From: Ascidiimonas sp046199005
GTDB taxonomy: Bacteria; Bacteroidota; Bacteroidia; Flavobacteriales; Flavobacteriaceae
Direction of reading: 5' to 3'
Length of the DNA stretch: 64,000 bases
NCBI GenBank assembly: GCA_046199005.1
Contig: CP176050.1
Span: 3,782,001-3,846,000 of the forward strand
Shown here: one piece after another, positions 36,856-45,634 of the stretch
Numbering within the stretch: position 1 is the first letter of the stretch
Layout: every line of letters begins with the position of its first letter
The notes under the pieces: model-generated
What the model was told of the DNA's origin: nothing
Database searches by the model: none
Seen by the model: only the letters and a program-made list of their open reading frames with translations
Position numbers and translations under genes: made by a program

Positions 36856-38336
36856 ACCTGCTTATATCTTACATCATTATCGCCATCTACAGTACGGCCC
36901 TAGTACTTATATTTTTTTATAGTTTGGCGCAACTAAATTTGCTCATCAATTATCTCAGTCATAAGAAGAAAAACGATGAAGCACCTAAATTTAATTTATT
37001 AGATCCAAAAGAAGTACCTTATGTGACTATTCAACTTCCTATTTATAACGAGGAATATGTAGTAGAAAGACTTCTTGAAAATATTGCCAAATTAGAGTAT
37101 CCTTCAAACCGCCTGGAAATTCAGGTATTGGACGACTCTACAGACGACTCAGTAAGAGATACTGCAGCGCAAATAGAAGCGCTTCGCAAAACCGGACTGG
37201 ATATCCAGCATATTAGAAGAGAGAATCGCGTAGGCTTTAAAGCAGGGGCGTTAAAAGACGGTCTGGTAAATGCTAAAGGAGAATACATTGCGATTTTTGA
37301 CGCTGACTTTCTTCCGGATCCAGACTGGTTAAAGAAAACAGTGATCTACTTCAAAGATCCCGAAATTGGTGTAGTTCAAACAAGATGGGGACATTTAAAT
37401 CGTGATTACTCACTTCTCACCAAAATACAAGCCTTTGCCTTAGATGCGCATTTTACACTGGAACAAGTGGGAAGAAGTGCAAAAGGGCACTTCATAAACT
37501 TCAACGGTACTGCCGGAATCTGGAGAAAAGAATGTATTATCGATGCAGGTAACTGGGAAGGAGATACACTTACAGAAGATTTAGATCTTAGCTATAGAGC
37601 ACAGCTTAAAAATTGGAAGTTCAAATATTTAGAAGATGTAGAAACCCCAGCAGAATTACCGGTGGTAATAAGTGCTGCGCGCTCACAGCAATTTCGATGG
37701 AACAAGGGTGGAGCAGAGAATTTCAGAAAAATGGTCTGGAAAGTGATAACTTCAAAAAATATTTCTTTCAAAACTCGTTTACACGGAGTATTACACCTCT
37801 TAAACAGTACCATGTTCCTATGCGTTTTAACGGTAGCTTTACTTAGTATTCCAATGCTTTATATCAAAAACACATACGGACATTTAGCATGGTTTTTTGA
37901 CGTTACCAGTTTCTTCATAGTAAGTACTATCATTCTTTTTGTTTGTTATTGGTTTACCTTTAAGAATATTCAGGGAGGTGGTTTTGACAAATTTATAGAC
38001 TACATACGCATGTTTTTTACCTTTTTCTCAGTGGCGATGGGCTTCTCGTTACATAATTCTGTAGCTGTACTGGAAGGTCATATGGGTAAGCGAAGCGAAT
38101 TTGTAAGAACCCCTAAATTCAATATTAAAAATCTTACTGATTCTTGGAAAGGAAATAAATATATACGAAAGAATCTCTCTGCCAACACACTTTTAGAAGC
38201 CGTATTGATGCTGTATTTTCTCTTTGGAATGTACAGTGCAGTTCCTTTAAATGATTTTGGATTGTTTCCTTTTCATTTCATGCTTTTCTTAGGTTTTGGA
38301 TTTGTATTCTTTAAATCGCTAACTTCTAAAGCTTGA
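36852..38336 (+). CDS. Processive GT2, cellulose synthase-like
   Basis: 494 residues. One N-terminal helix, a cytosolic GT2 domain with the full D,D,D,QxxRW set (VLDDSTDDS, IFDADFLPD, LTEDLDLSYR, QQFRWNKG), then four C-terminal helices (about 320-490). This is the architecture of CslA-type (gluco)mannan or glycolipid synthases that polymerise and export sugar. There is no PilZ domain. It probably makes a surface glycan or glycolipid head group with the adjoining transferases. Confidence 0.88.
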   Translation: MNLLISYIIIAIYSTALVLIFFYSLAQLNLLINYLSHKKKNDEAPKFNLLDPKEVPYVTIQLPIYNEEYVVERLLENIAKLEYPSNRLEIQVLDDSTDDSVRDTAAQIEALRKTGLDIQHIRRENRVGFKAGALKDGLVNAKGEYIAIFDADFLPDPDWLKKTVIYFKDPEIGVVQTRWGHLNRDYSLLTKIQAFALDAHFTLEQVGRSAKGHFINFNGTAGIWRKECIIDAGNWEGDTLTEDLDLSYRAQLKNWKFKYLEDVETPAELPVVISAARSQQFRWNKGGAENFRKMVWKVITSKNISFKTRLHGVLHLLNSTMFLCVLTVALLSIPMLYIKNTYGHLAWFFDVTSFFIVSTIILFVCYWFTFKNIQGGGFDKFIDYIRMFFTFFSVAMGFSLHNSVAVLEGHMGKRSEFVRTPKFNIKNLTDSWKGNKYIRKNLSANTLLEAVLMLYFLFGMYSAVPLNDFGLFPFHFMLFLGFGFVFFKSLTSKA

Positions 38337-39673
38337 TCTTAACTTTCTGGAAATACCATAAATTTTCTCTATTTATGGCGTTAACCAGTATTGCATTGTA
38401 CGCATCTTTTGCTTACGATCTTGAAAGAACAGATTTTATTAAACTTATAACGCTCTACGGGGCGTTGTTTTATTTGTTCTATACACTGGTAAAAGTGGAG
38501 AAACTGAAACCCGCTTTCTTAACAGGACTTGCGATTATATTCAGAATGGTATTTCTTTTTGCCATCCCCAATCTGTCACAGGATTTTTATCGTTTTATCT
38601 GGGATGGAAGAATGCTACTGGAGGGTTGGAATCCATATTTATATCTTCCGGGCGTCTTGATGGATGGAGGTATCGCCCCTATTGCTCAGGCGGCAGAACT
38701 TTATGAAGGTATGGGCGAACTGAGTGCAGGACACTACACCAACTATCCACCAATTAATCAACTGTGTTTCTTTCTGGCCGCATTAGTTTCGGGCAAATCC
38801 ATCCTGGGATCAGTAATCGTCATGAGATTGATCATTATATTATCTGATATTGGAATCATAATCATAGGGGGCAAATTGCTGGAAAAACTGAAGTTGCCTA
38901 GCTATTATATCTATATATATGCACTTAATCCCTTTATTATAATCGAGCTAACCGGAAACCTTCACTTCGAAAGTGTAATGCTTTTCTTTTTGGTGCTAAG
39001 TCTCTATCTGGTTTATACAGATAAATGGAAATTAGGTGCTATAGCAATGGCTGCTGCGATTTCAGTGAAATTACTTCCACTATTAACACTCCCTTTACTA
39101 ATTCAAAAATTAAAACTCAGAAAGGCAGTTTTGTTCTATTTGATCACCCTAATCATGACTACTCTGTTTTTTCTTCCCTTCTTTTCGATAAAATTTCTGG
39201 AAGCATATGCTGATACCCTAAGTTTATGGTTTATTAATTTCGAGTTTAACGGAAGTATTTATAACCTTATAAAAGCCATCGGATACCACATAAAAGGATA
39301 TAATATCATTCAGACCGTTGGCAAGATCATGCCTGTACTGGTAGTACTGGTGATACTGATTATTAGTTTCATCAAAAGAAACAAAAATCTTCCTGAATTG
39401 GCTTCGGGAATGCTGCTTGCCCTATCGTTTTATTTCTTTACCGCTTCGGTTGTACACCCATGGTATCTTTCATCTCTCCTCCTACTTTGTATCTTCACTA
39501 ATTACAGATACCCGGTGGTGTGGTCTTTATTTATCATATTGAGTTATTATACCTATTCCCAGTCCAATTTTAAAGAAAGTTATCTAATGCTCGCCCTTCA
39601 GTATATCCCGGTTTATATATATTTCTTTTATGAGATATTCAATACAAAGAAGCGCAAGTTCTTAACTTTATAA
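38333..39673 (+). CDS. Polytopic mannosyltransferase-like GT (GT-C fold)
   Basis: 446 residues from a TTG start overlapping the upstream stop by 4 bp. About 11-13 helices. The first periplasmic loop has the acidic motif SQDFYRFIWDGRMLLEGWNPYLY, as in GT-C enzymes (PIG-M/GT87-like) that use polyprenyl-phosphate sugars. The YPPINQ segment supports this. It ends a run of three transferases that together could build a lipid-linked glycan. The donor is likely the product of the DPM1-like enzyme (inference). Confidence 0.78.
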   Translation: MILTFWKYHKFSLFMALTSIALYASFAYDLERTDFIKLITLYGALFYLFYTLVKVEKLKPAFLTGLAIIFRMVFLFAIPNLSQDFYRFIWDGRMLLEGWNPYLYLPGVLMDGGIAPIAQAAELYEGMGELSAGHYTNYPPINQLCFFLAALVSGKSILGSVIVMRLIIILSDIGIIIIGGKLLEKLKLPSYYIYIYALNPFIIIELTGNLHFESVMLFFLVLSLYLVYTDKWKLGAIAMAAAISVKLLPLLTLPLLIQKLKLRKAVLFYLITLIMTTLFFLPFFSIKFLEAYADTLSLWFINFEFNGSIYNLIKAIGYHIKGYNIIQTVGKIMPVLVVLVILIISFIKRNKNLPELASGMLLALSFYFFTASVVHPWYLSSLLLLCIFTNYRYPVVWSLFIILSYYTYSQSNFKESYLMLALQYIPVYIYFFYEIFNTKKRKFLTL

Positions 39674-39696
39674 CACCCTACTACAGAGAAGGGTGT
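39673..39696 (+). terminator. Stem-loop ending the glycosyltransferase run
   Basis: ACACCCT (39673-39679) pairs with AGGGTGT (39690-39696) around a 10-nt loop, directly at the stop codon. There is no proper T-run, so it is either a weak terminator or a 3'-end stabiliser. Confidence 0.4.
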
Positions 39697-39748
39697 AAAC
39701 CCTCTTTATTCACAAAATCATCCAGACACCCCCTAAAAAAATAATTTT

Positions 39749-39782
39749 TTTGAATGGTTTAATCGGATAAATTGTATATTTA
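39749..39782 (+). promoter_or_regulatory. Promoter of the arginine operon
   Basis: TTTG (39749-39752, within a T-run), a 22-bp spacer and TATATTTA (39775-39782), one mismatch from TAnnTTTG. The start site should be near 39789, only about five bases before the leader peptide ATG at 39794. Confidence 0.6.
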
Positions 39783-39793
39783 CCATTGTAATT

Positions 39794-39883
39794 ATGGAAC
39801 AAGATCACAAAATAGCAAACATTTTATTCGGGGAACTTACTGTTCCTTCGTTTGTTGTTCCCTTTTTCCGCCGCCGCCCCTAG
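39794..39883 (+). CDS. Arginine operon leader peptide (29 aa, ends RRRP)
   Basis: ATG to TAG, 29 codons, reading MEQDHKIANILFGELTV then PSFVVPFFRRRP. The last four codons are CGC CGC CGC CCC and then the stop. This is a run of three Arg codons (CGC is otherwise seldom used here, AGA being common) directly upstream of nine arg-operon genes. That is the hallmark of a ribosome-stalling attenuator leader. Within the ORF, GGGAAC (39831-39836) can pair with GTTCCC (39857-39862), followed by TTTTT, or alternatively GGAAC with GTTCC (39842-39846); translation would open these. After the stop, TGAAC/GTTCA (about 39902-39923) and AATAAT/ATTATT before TTTT are weaker candidates. The peptide is read directly from the sequence; the mechanism is inferred. 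Confidence 0.75.
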   Translation: MEQDHKIANILFGELTVPSFVVPFFRRRP

Positions 39884-39971
39884 GGTGTGCTTTCAATTTT
39901 TTGAACTTAGGTGAGTCCGGTTCAGTTCTCCAGAATAATTTAGTCATATTATTTTTTAAATCATCACTCCT

Positions 39972-40595
39972 ATGTTAGTAATAGTTGCTGACAGTTCGCA
40001 TATAAAATATGCTCACATTATTTGTGAGACCATCGAAGAATCCGCTAAAAATCGGGGTACCGGAATAGCGAAAAGAACACCAGAATATATCATTACCAAA
40101 ATTGAGAACGGCAATGCTGTAATCGCAATTGATGGCGATAAATTCGCGGGTTTCTGCTACATTGAAGCCTGGAGTCATGGGAAATTTGTAGCAAATTCCG
40201 GGCTCATCGTGCATCCCGATTATAGAGGGCAGGGACTCGCCAAAAAAATAAAGAAAAAGATCTTCGAACATTCCCTGAAAAAATATCCGGAGGCAAAAGT
40301 CTTTGGAATTACTACCGGGCTGGCCGTCATGAAAATTAATTACGAATTAGGATACGAACCGGTGACCTTCTCAGAGCTAACAGACGATCCTTCATTCTGG
40401 AATGGTTGCGCGACCTGTAAGAATTTTGATATCCTAACGCGTACCGAAAAAAAAATGTGCTTGTGTACTGGGATGCTCTACGATCCTAAAAAAAAGAAGG
40501 CTACTACGAAATATGAAAATGATAAGGCCGTATTAAAACGATTAAAAAGTATTAAACAAGCGCTCTTTCTTAAGAAAGAAGACAAAAAGAAATAG
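39972..40595 (+). CDS. GNAT-family acetyltransferase (candidate N-acylglutamate synthase)
   Basis: 207 residues. GNAT core with the acyl-CoA loop IVHPDYRGQGLAKKIKKKI. A C-terminal part bears a Cys cluster (WNGCATCKNFD, KKMCLCTGMLYDP) and ends in a Lys-rich tail. It is the first structural gene of the arg operon, 88 bp after the leader peptide and 2 bp before argG. No argA or argJ is present in the operon, so this protein is the natural candidate for acylation of glutamate, with acetyl or succinyl. That function is inferred from position. Confidence 0.85.
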   Translation: MLVIVADSSHIKYAHIICETIEESAKNRGTGIAKRTPEYIITKIENGNAVIAIDGDKFAGFCYIEAWSHGKFVANSGLIVHPDYRGQGLAKKIKKKIFEHSLKKYPEAKVFGITTGLAVMKINYELGYEPVTFSELTDDPSFWNGCATCKNFDILTRTEKKMCLCTGMLYDPKKKKATTKYENDKAVLKRLKSIKQALFLKKEDKKK

Positions 40596-40597
40596 TT

Positions 40598-41788
40598 ATG
40601 CAAAAATTAGTTCTTGCTTATAGTGGAGGTTTGGACACCTCTTATTGTGTAAAATATCTTACTCAACAAGGGTATGAAGTGCATGCAGCAAGTGTGAACA
40701 CAGGTGGCTTTAATTCGAAAGAAGTTGAAAAACTACATGAAAAAGCCATAAAACTGGGAGCCGCTTCCTATAAAAACATCGATGCAGTTGAAGCGTTCTA
40801 TGATAAGGTGGTACGCTACCTCATCTACGGGAATGTTCTTAAAAACAACACCTACCCTCTTTCTGTAAGTGCAGAGAGAATTGTACAGGCCATTGAAATT
40901 GTAAAATATGCAGTCGAAATAGGAGCAAACACCATTGCACATGGAAGTACAGGTGCCGGAAATGATCAGGTGCGATTTGACATGATCTTTCAAACCATTG
41001 CGCCTCACATCGAAATAATAACTCCTATACGGGATCAACAGTTATCAAGAGAGCACGAAATTGAATTCCTGAAAGCAAATGGAATTGAAATGAACTGGGA
41101 GAAAGCAAAGTACTCGATCAATCAGGGTTTATGGGGAACCAGTGTGGGAGGTGCAGAAACACTCACTTCACATCAAGGACTTCCTGAAGAGGCCTACCCG
41201 AGTCAGCTTCTCACAGAAAAGCCTAAAAAAGTAAAGCTGAGCTTTCAAAAAGGAGAGCTAACCGCTATTAACGACGAGCAGGGTAAACCTTCTGCTAATA
41301 TCAATAAGCTAAATGAAATTGCCGCTGCATATGCTATCGGAAGAGATATTCATACAGGTGACACCATTATTGGAATTAAAGGAAGAGTAGGTTTTGAAGC
41401 GGCAGCACCTCTTCTCATAATCAAAGCTCACCATGCGCTCGAAAAACATGTACTTACCAAATGGCAGCTGCACCATAAAGAGCAACTGGGAAATTGGTAC
41501 GGGATGCTGCTGCATGAAGGGCAGTATTTGGATGAAGTAATGCGCAATATTGAAGTCTTTTTAACTGATACTCAAAAGAAGGTGACTGGAGATGTCTTCG
41601 TGACACTCTATCCTTACAGATTCGTTATCGAAGGAATACATTCTCCTCACGATCTGATGAACGCTTCTTTTGGAAGTTATGGAGAAATGAATAAAGCCTG
41701 GACGGCCGATGATGCTAAAGGGTTTATCAAAATTCTTTCCAATCAAAATAAAATATACAATCACGTAAATAAAATTACTCATGATTAA
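40598..41788 (+). CDS. argG: Argininosuccinate synthase
   Basis: 396 residues. ATP-pyrophosphatase P-loop LAYSGGLDTSYCVKYL at the N-terminus, citrulline/aspartate site AHGSTGAGNDQVRFD, and YSINQGLWG. It joins citrulline and aspartate to argininosuccinate with ATP. The length is normal. It overlaps argC by 8 bp. Confidence 0.97.
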   Translation: MQKLVLAYSGGLDTSYCVKYLTQQGYEVHAASVNTGGFNSKEVEKLHEKAIKLGAASYKNIDAVEAFYDKVVRYLIYGNVLKNNTYPLSVSAERIVQAIEIVKYAVEIGANTIAHGSTGAGNDQVRFDMIFQTIAPHIEIITPIRDQQLSREHEIEFLKANGIEMNWEKAKYSINQGLWGTSVGGAETLTSHQGLPEEAYPSQLLTEKPKKVKLSFQKGELTAINDEQGKPSANINKLNEIAAAYAIGRDIHTGDTIIGIKGRVGFEAAAPLLIIKAHHALEKHVLTKWQLHHKEQLGNWYGMLLHEGQYLDEVMRNIEVFLTDTQKKVTGDVFVTLYPYRFVIEGIHSPHDLMNASFGSYGEMNKAWTADDAKGFIKILSNQNKIYNHVNKITHD

Positions 41789-42755
41789 GGCAGGAATAGT
41801 TGGAGGTACGGGGTATACAGCCGGAGAACTTATAAGGATTCTTTTAAATCACAGTGAAGTTCACATAGACTTTGTTTTCAGTACAAGCAAGGCAGGTGCT
41901 CCTGTTCATGACGTGCACAGCGATCTTTTGGGCTCCACAAAGCTGAATTTTACAGATACGCCTTCCCGCGACATAGATGTATTATTTCTCTGTTTAGGCC
42001 ATGGCAATTCCAGGAAATTTCTTGAAAATCATCAATTTCCTGAGGTTACCAAAATAATTGATCTAAGTAATGATTTCAGGTTAGAAGCTAGCAGGAATTT
42101 CCTTCACAGAAACTACATTTATGGACTTCCGGAACTCCAGAAAGAAAAGATAGCTAAGGCGAGCAGTATTGCAAATCCGGGGTGCTTTGCGACCGCCATA
42201 CAGTTAGGCTTGTTGCCTCTTGCAGCAGCTGAGAAATTAACCAACCCAATTCATATTAATGCCGTAACCGGAAGCACGGGTGCAGGAGCAAGCATGAGCA
42301 GTACAACACATTTTAGCTGGAGAAACGACAATGTGTCCTGGTATAAGCCTTTTACCCATCAGCATCTGGATGAAATCAAGCAAAGCTTAATACTTCTGCA
42401 AAAAAAAGAAACCAGTCTTCATTTTCTTCCGGTACGGGGCAACTTTACCAGAGGAATTTTTTCAACGGCCTATACTGAATTTGAAGGAACATTAGAAGAC
42501 GCACAGGAGCTTTACAGATCATTTTATAAAAATGCTCCATTCACACATGTATCTGAACAACCTATAAGCTTAAAACAAGTAGTAAATACCAATCATTGTC
42601 ATATTCATTTGCATAAACATGAGAATTTATTGCTTGTTACCAGTGCAATAGATAATTTATTAAAAGGAGCATCCGGTCAGGCCGTTCAAAATATGAATTT
42701 ACTCTTTGGTTTAAAGGAAACTGAAGGTTTACAACTAAAAGGAAGTCAGTTTTAA
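41781..42755 (+). CDS. argC: N-acetyl-gamma-glutamyl-phosphate reductase
   Basis: 324 residues. NADP loop GIVGGTGYTAGELIRIL, the catalytic Cys in IANPGCFATA, then the His-bearing PFTHQHLDEI segment. It reduces N-acylglutamyl phosphate to the semialdehyde. It is placed between argG and proC (10-bp gap). The same fold could accept the N-succinyl substrate. Confidence 0.96.
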   Translation: MIKAGIVGGTGYTAGELIRILLNHSEVHIDFVFSTSKAGAPVHDVHSDLLGSTKLNFTDTPSRDIDVLFLCLGHGNSRKFLENHQFPEVTKIIDLSNDFRLEASRNFLHRNYIYGLPELQKEKIAKASSIANPGCFATAIQLGLLPLAAAEKLTNPIHINAVTGSTGAGASMSSTTHFSWRNDNVSWYKPFTHQHLDEIKQSLILLQKKETSLHFLPVRGNFTRGIFSTAYTEFEGTLEDAQELYRSFYKNAPFTHVSEQPISLKQVVNTNHCHIHLHKHENLLLVTSAIDNLLKGASGQAVQNMNLLFGLKETEGLQLKGSQF

Positions 42756-42765
42756 AAAATAACAC

Positions 42766-43560
42766 ATGAAAATAGCAATAATCGGAGCAGGAAATCTGGG
42801 GTTGGCAATCGCCAAGGGACTTGTATTTAACAATGCCATCACCACCCTGTATCTTACAAGGCGAAATACTCAAGCTATATCAGATTGGGAAAAATATAAC
42901 GGTGTGCGTGTTACCTCAGACAACCGCGTAGCCGTGCAAAACTCAGATATTCTGATCTTTGGTGTGCAACCCCGTCATTTTGATCAAATACTCAACGATG
43001 TAAAAGACCTGCTCACCGAAAAACATGTGGTGATCTCAACTATTACGGGGTATCCACTCTCAAGAATTGAATCTATTATTGGTAAAGATCAATATATCAT
43101 AAGAAGTATGCCTAACACGGCGATTGCTGTAGGAAAATCCATGACCTGCATTTGCAGCAATGAGATGGGTAAAAAAAGAACAGATATTGCTAAAGCGATT
43201 TTTAACCGATTAGGTGCATCAATGGAAATTCCCGAAGAACAGATGCGGGCAGCTACTGTGATCTGTGCCAGTGGTATCGCCTTCTGGATGCGACTGGTCA
43301 GGGCAACTACTCAGGCAGCAATCCAACTAGGATTTGATGCCGAAGAGGCACATACCCTAGCTATTAATACTTGCCTGGGAGCTTCGAGCCTTTTGGTGGA
43401 ATCCGGGCGGCATCCTGAAGAAGAAATTGATCGGGTAACTACTCCCGGCGGTTGCACAATTGAAGGTCTAAATGAAATGGAACATCAGGGATTGAGTTCT
43501 TCCCTTATTAAAGGTATTGTAGCGTCTTATGATAAAATAAGCCAAATTGCAAAAAGCTAA
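42766..43560 (+). CDS. proC: Pyrroline-5-carboxylate reductase
   Basis: 264 residues. NAD(P) loop IAIIGAGNLGLAIAKGL, the inner motif RSMPNTAIAVGKSMTCI and the C-terminal helix signature VTTPGGCTIEGLNEMEHQGL. It makes proline from P5C. A proline gene inside the arginine operon links the two glutamate-semialdehyde pathways, in keeping with the Arg-Arg-Arg-Pro leader upstream. Its stop shares a base with the argD start. Confidence 0.95.
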   Translation: MKIAIIGAGNLGLAIAKGLVFNNAITTLYLTRRNTQAISDWEKYNGVRVTSDNRVAVQNSDILIFGVQPRHFDQILNDVKDLLTEKHVVISTITGYPLSRIESIIGKDQYIIRSMPNTAIAVGKSMTCICSNEMGKKRTDIAKAIFNRLGASMEIPEEQMRAATVICASGIAFWMRLVRATTQAAIQLGFDAEEAHTLAINTCLGASSLLVESGRHPEEEIDRVTTPGGCTIEGLNEMEHQGLSSSLIKGIVASYDKISQIAKS

Positions 43561-44690
43561 TGATGAAATTATTTGATGTATATCCGCTTTACGACATTAC
43601 CCCTGTAAAAGCAGAGGGAATGTATGTATATGATGAAAACGGGCAGCAATACCTCGATCTTTACGGTGGCCATGCTGTGATATCTATCGGTCATTCGCAT
43701 CCTGTATATGTAAAAAATGTAAGCGATCAACTCAAGAATCTCGGATTCTACAGTAATGCAATTAAAAACCCTTTACAAAATGAGCTGGCAGAACGACTGG
43801 GAAAACTATCAGGCTGTAAGGATTATCAGCTTTTTCTTTGTAATTCGGGAGCCGAAGCTAATGAAAATGCCTTAAAGCTGGCTTCATTTATCACAAACAG
43901 GTCGAGCGTAGTGGCTTTTAAAAATGCATTTCATGGTCGCACCTCCGCAGCGGTAGCTTCTACCGATAATCCAGCGATCAATGCGCCTTTAAATAAACAA
44001 CAAAAGGTTACATTTCTTCCTTTAGGTGATATAAATCTTCTAGAAGAAGCCTTGAAAGCAGAAGATGTATGTGCAGTCATTATCGAATACATACAAGGCG
44101 TCGGAGGACTCGATGAAGCGACAAAAGATTTTTATGAAGAGATGAATTGTCTCTGTAAAAAGTATGGTACACTGTTGATTGCAGACGAAGTTCAGGCCGG
44201 ATTTGGCAGAACCGGAAACTTTTTTGCATTTCAGGAATATACCGTCTTTCCTGATATTATTTCCGTTGCAAAAGGAATGGGAAATGGCTTTCCCGTAGGC
44301 GGCATTTTAATTCATGAGGCGATTAAACCCTCCTATGGGTTGTTAGGGACCACTTTTGGTGGTAACCATTTGGCATGTGCAGCATCATTGGCCGTATTGG
44401 AAATTCTGGAGAAGGAGAATCTAATGGAAAATGCACTTAAAATGGAATCTTATTTTAGGGCAAAAGCAGCTGAAATTCCATCGGTTAAAAAAATAAAAGG
44501 AAGAGGTTTAATGTTAGGGTTAGAGTTTGATTTTGAAGTAGCAACACTCCGAAAAAACCTCATTCATAAACATCATATTTTTACGGGCAGTGCAAAGAAC
44601 AAATACGTCTTAAGAATTCTACCTCCCTTGTGCATCAATACGCAACATATAGACGCTTTTTTTGAAGCACTAAAAGCTGAAATACTATGA
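43560..44690 (+). CDS. argD: N-acylornithine aminotransferase
   Basis: 376 residues, class III PLP aminotransferase. CNSGAEANENALKLA, the cofactor Asp in IADEVQAGFGRTG and the Schiff-base Lys in ISVAKGMGNGFPVGG. It converts N-acylglutamate semialdehyde to N-acylornithine. In this operon the product goes to the acylornithine carbamoyltransferase rather than being deacylated first. It overlaps the next gene by 4 bp. Confidence 0.94.
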   Translation: MMKLFDVYPLYDITPVKAEGMYVYDENGQQYLDLYGGHAVISIGHSHPVYVKNVSDQLKNLGFYSNAIKNPLQNELAERLGKLSGCKDYQLFLCNSGAEANENALKLASFITNRSSVVAFKNAFHGRTSAAVASTDNPAINAPLNKQQKVTFLPLGDINLLEEALKAEDVCAVIIEYIQGVGGLDEATKDFYEEMNCLCKKYGTLLIADEVQAGFGRTGNFFAFQEYTVFPDIISVAKGMGNGFPVGGILIHEAIKPSYGLLGTTFGGNHLACAASLAVLEILEKENLMENALKMESYFRAKAAEIPSVKKIKGRGLMLGLEFDFEVATLRKNLIHKHHIFTGSAKNKYVLRILPPLCINTQHIDAFFEALKAEIL

Positions 44691-45634
44691 AAAACTACCT
44701 TGATATAAACGCTATTGATGATCTTGATAAGTGGTTGGAAGAAATACAAATCTTAAAACAAAATCCTTATAAATATCGTCTACCTAAAAAACCAAGAACC
44801 CTAGGAATGCTATTTTTCAATCCTAGTCTGAGAACCCGCATGAGTACGCAAAAGGCTGCAAAAATGTTGGGTATGGACGTTCTTTCCATGAATGTTTCCG
44901 GCGAGACATGGGCTCTTGAGTTTGAAGATGGAAGTGTCATGGATGGTACCACTGCCGAGCATGTGAAGGAAGCTGCAGGAGTACTGTCTCAGTACTGCGA
45001 TGTAATTGCCATACGCGCATTCGCAGGGCTTAAACATAAAGCAGAAGATGAAGCTGAGAAAGTCCTTAAAAGTTTTGAGAAATACGCCTCCGTACCCATT
45101 ATCAACATGGAGAGCGCAACTGCACATCCGCTACAGGCATTAGCTGATGCCATCACTATCAAAGAACATCAAAAAACAAACAAGCCAAAAGTAGTGCTCA
45201 CCTGGGCTCCACATCCTAAGGCACTGCCGCATGCCGTAGCTAATTCTTTTGTTCGAATGATGCAACAAATGAAGGTTGATCTTACCATAACCCATCCGGA
45301 AGGATATGAGCTTGACCCTAACATCACTGGCAACACTACTATCGAATACAATCAGGAAAAAGCATTTAGGGAAGCCGATTTTATCTATGCGAAAAACTGG
45401 AGCTCTTATAGTGATTATGGTAAAGTACTTCATCAGGATACTTCCTGGATGGTCACTAAAGCTAAAATGGAATACACAAATAATGCTAAATTTATGCATT
45501 GTCTTCCGGTAAGGCGAAACATGGTGGTTGCAGATGAGGTTTTAGATAGCGAGGCTTCGCTTGTTTTACAGCAAGCAAACAATAGAACATATGCGGCAAT
45601 GATGGTTTTAAAAAACATAATTAAAGATGATTAA
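44687..45634 (+). CDS. argF': N-acylornithine carbamoyltransferase (succinyl- or acetyl-)
   Basis: 315 residues. Carbamoyl phosphate motif FFNPSLRTRMSTQKAA (Ser47-Thr50 region), SATAHPLQALAD, and HCLPVRRNMVVADEVLD. The PVRRN form is the mark of N-acylornithine enzymes, where ordinary ArgF has HCLPA. The specificity loop reads VMDGTTAEH with Ala90. As I recall the literature, Xanthomonas acetylornithine enzyme has Glu at this place, Bacteroides fragilis succinylornithine enzyme has Pro90, and changing the Glu to small residues moves the preference to succinylornithine. So succinylornithine is the more likely substrate here. Confidence 0.9.
   Translation: MKNYLDINAIDDLDKWLEEIQILKQNPYKYRLPKKPRTLGMLFFNPSLRTRMSTQKAAKMLGMDVLSMNVSGETWALEFEDGSVMDGTTAEHVKEAAGVLSQYCDVIAIRAFAGLKHKAEDEAEKVLKSFEKYASVPIINMESATAHPLQALADAITIKEHQKTNKPKVVLTWAPHPKALPHAVANSFVRMMQQMKVDLTITHPEGYELDPNITGNTTIEYNQEKAFREADFIYAKNWSSYSDYGKVLHQDTSWMVTKAKMEYTNNAKFMHCLPVRRNMVVADEVLDSEASLVLQQANNRTYAAMMVLKNIIKDD

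Noticed and set aside
39772..39978. 68-residue plus-strand ORF before the arginine operon
   Set aside because: It overlaps the leader peptide in another frame, starts upstream of the likely transcription start and has Cys/Pro-rich, non-protein-like composition.
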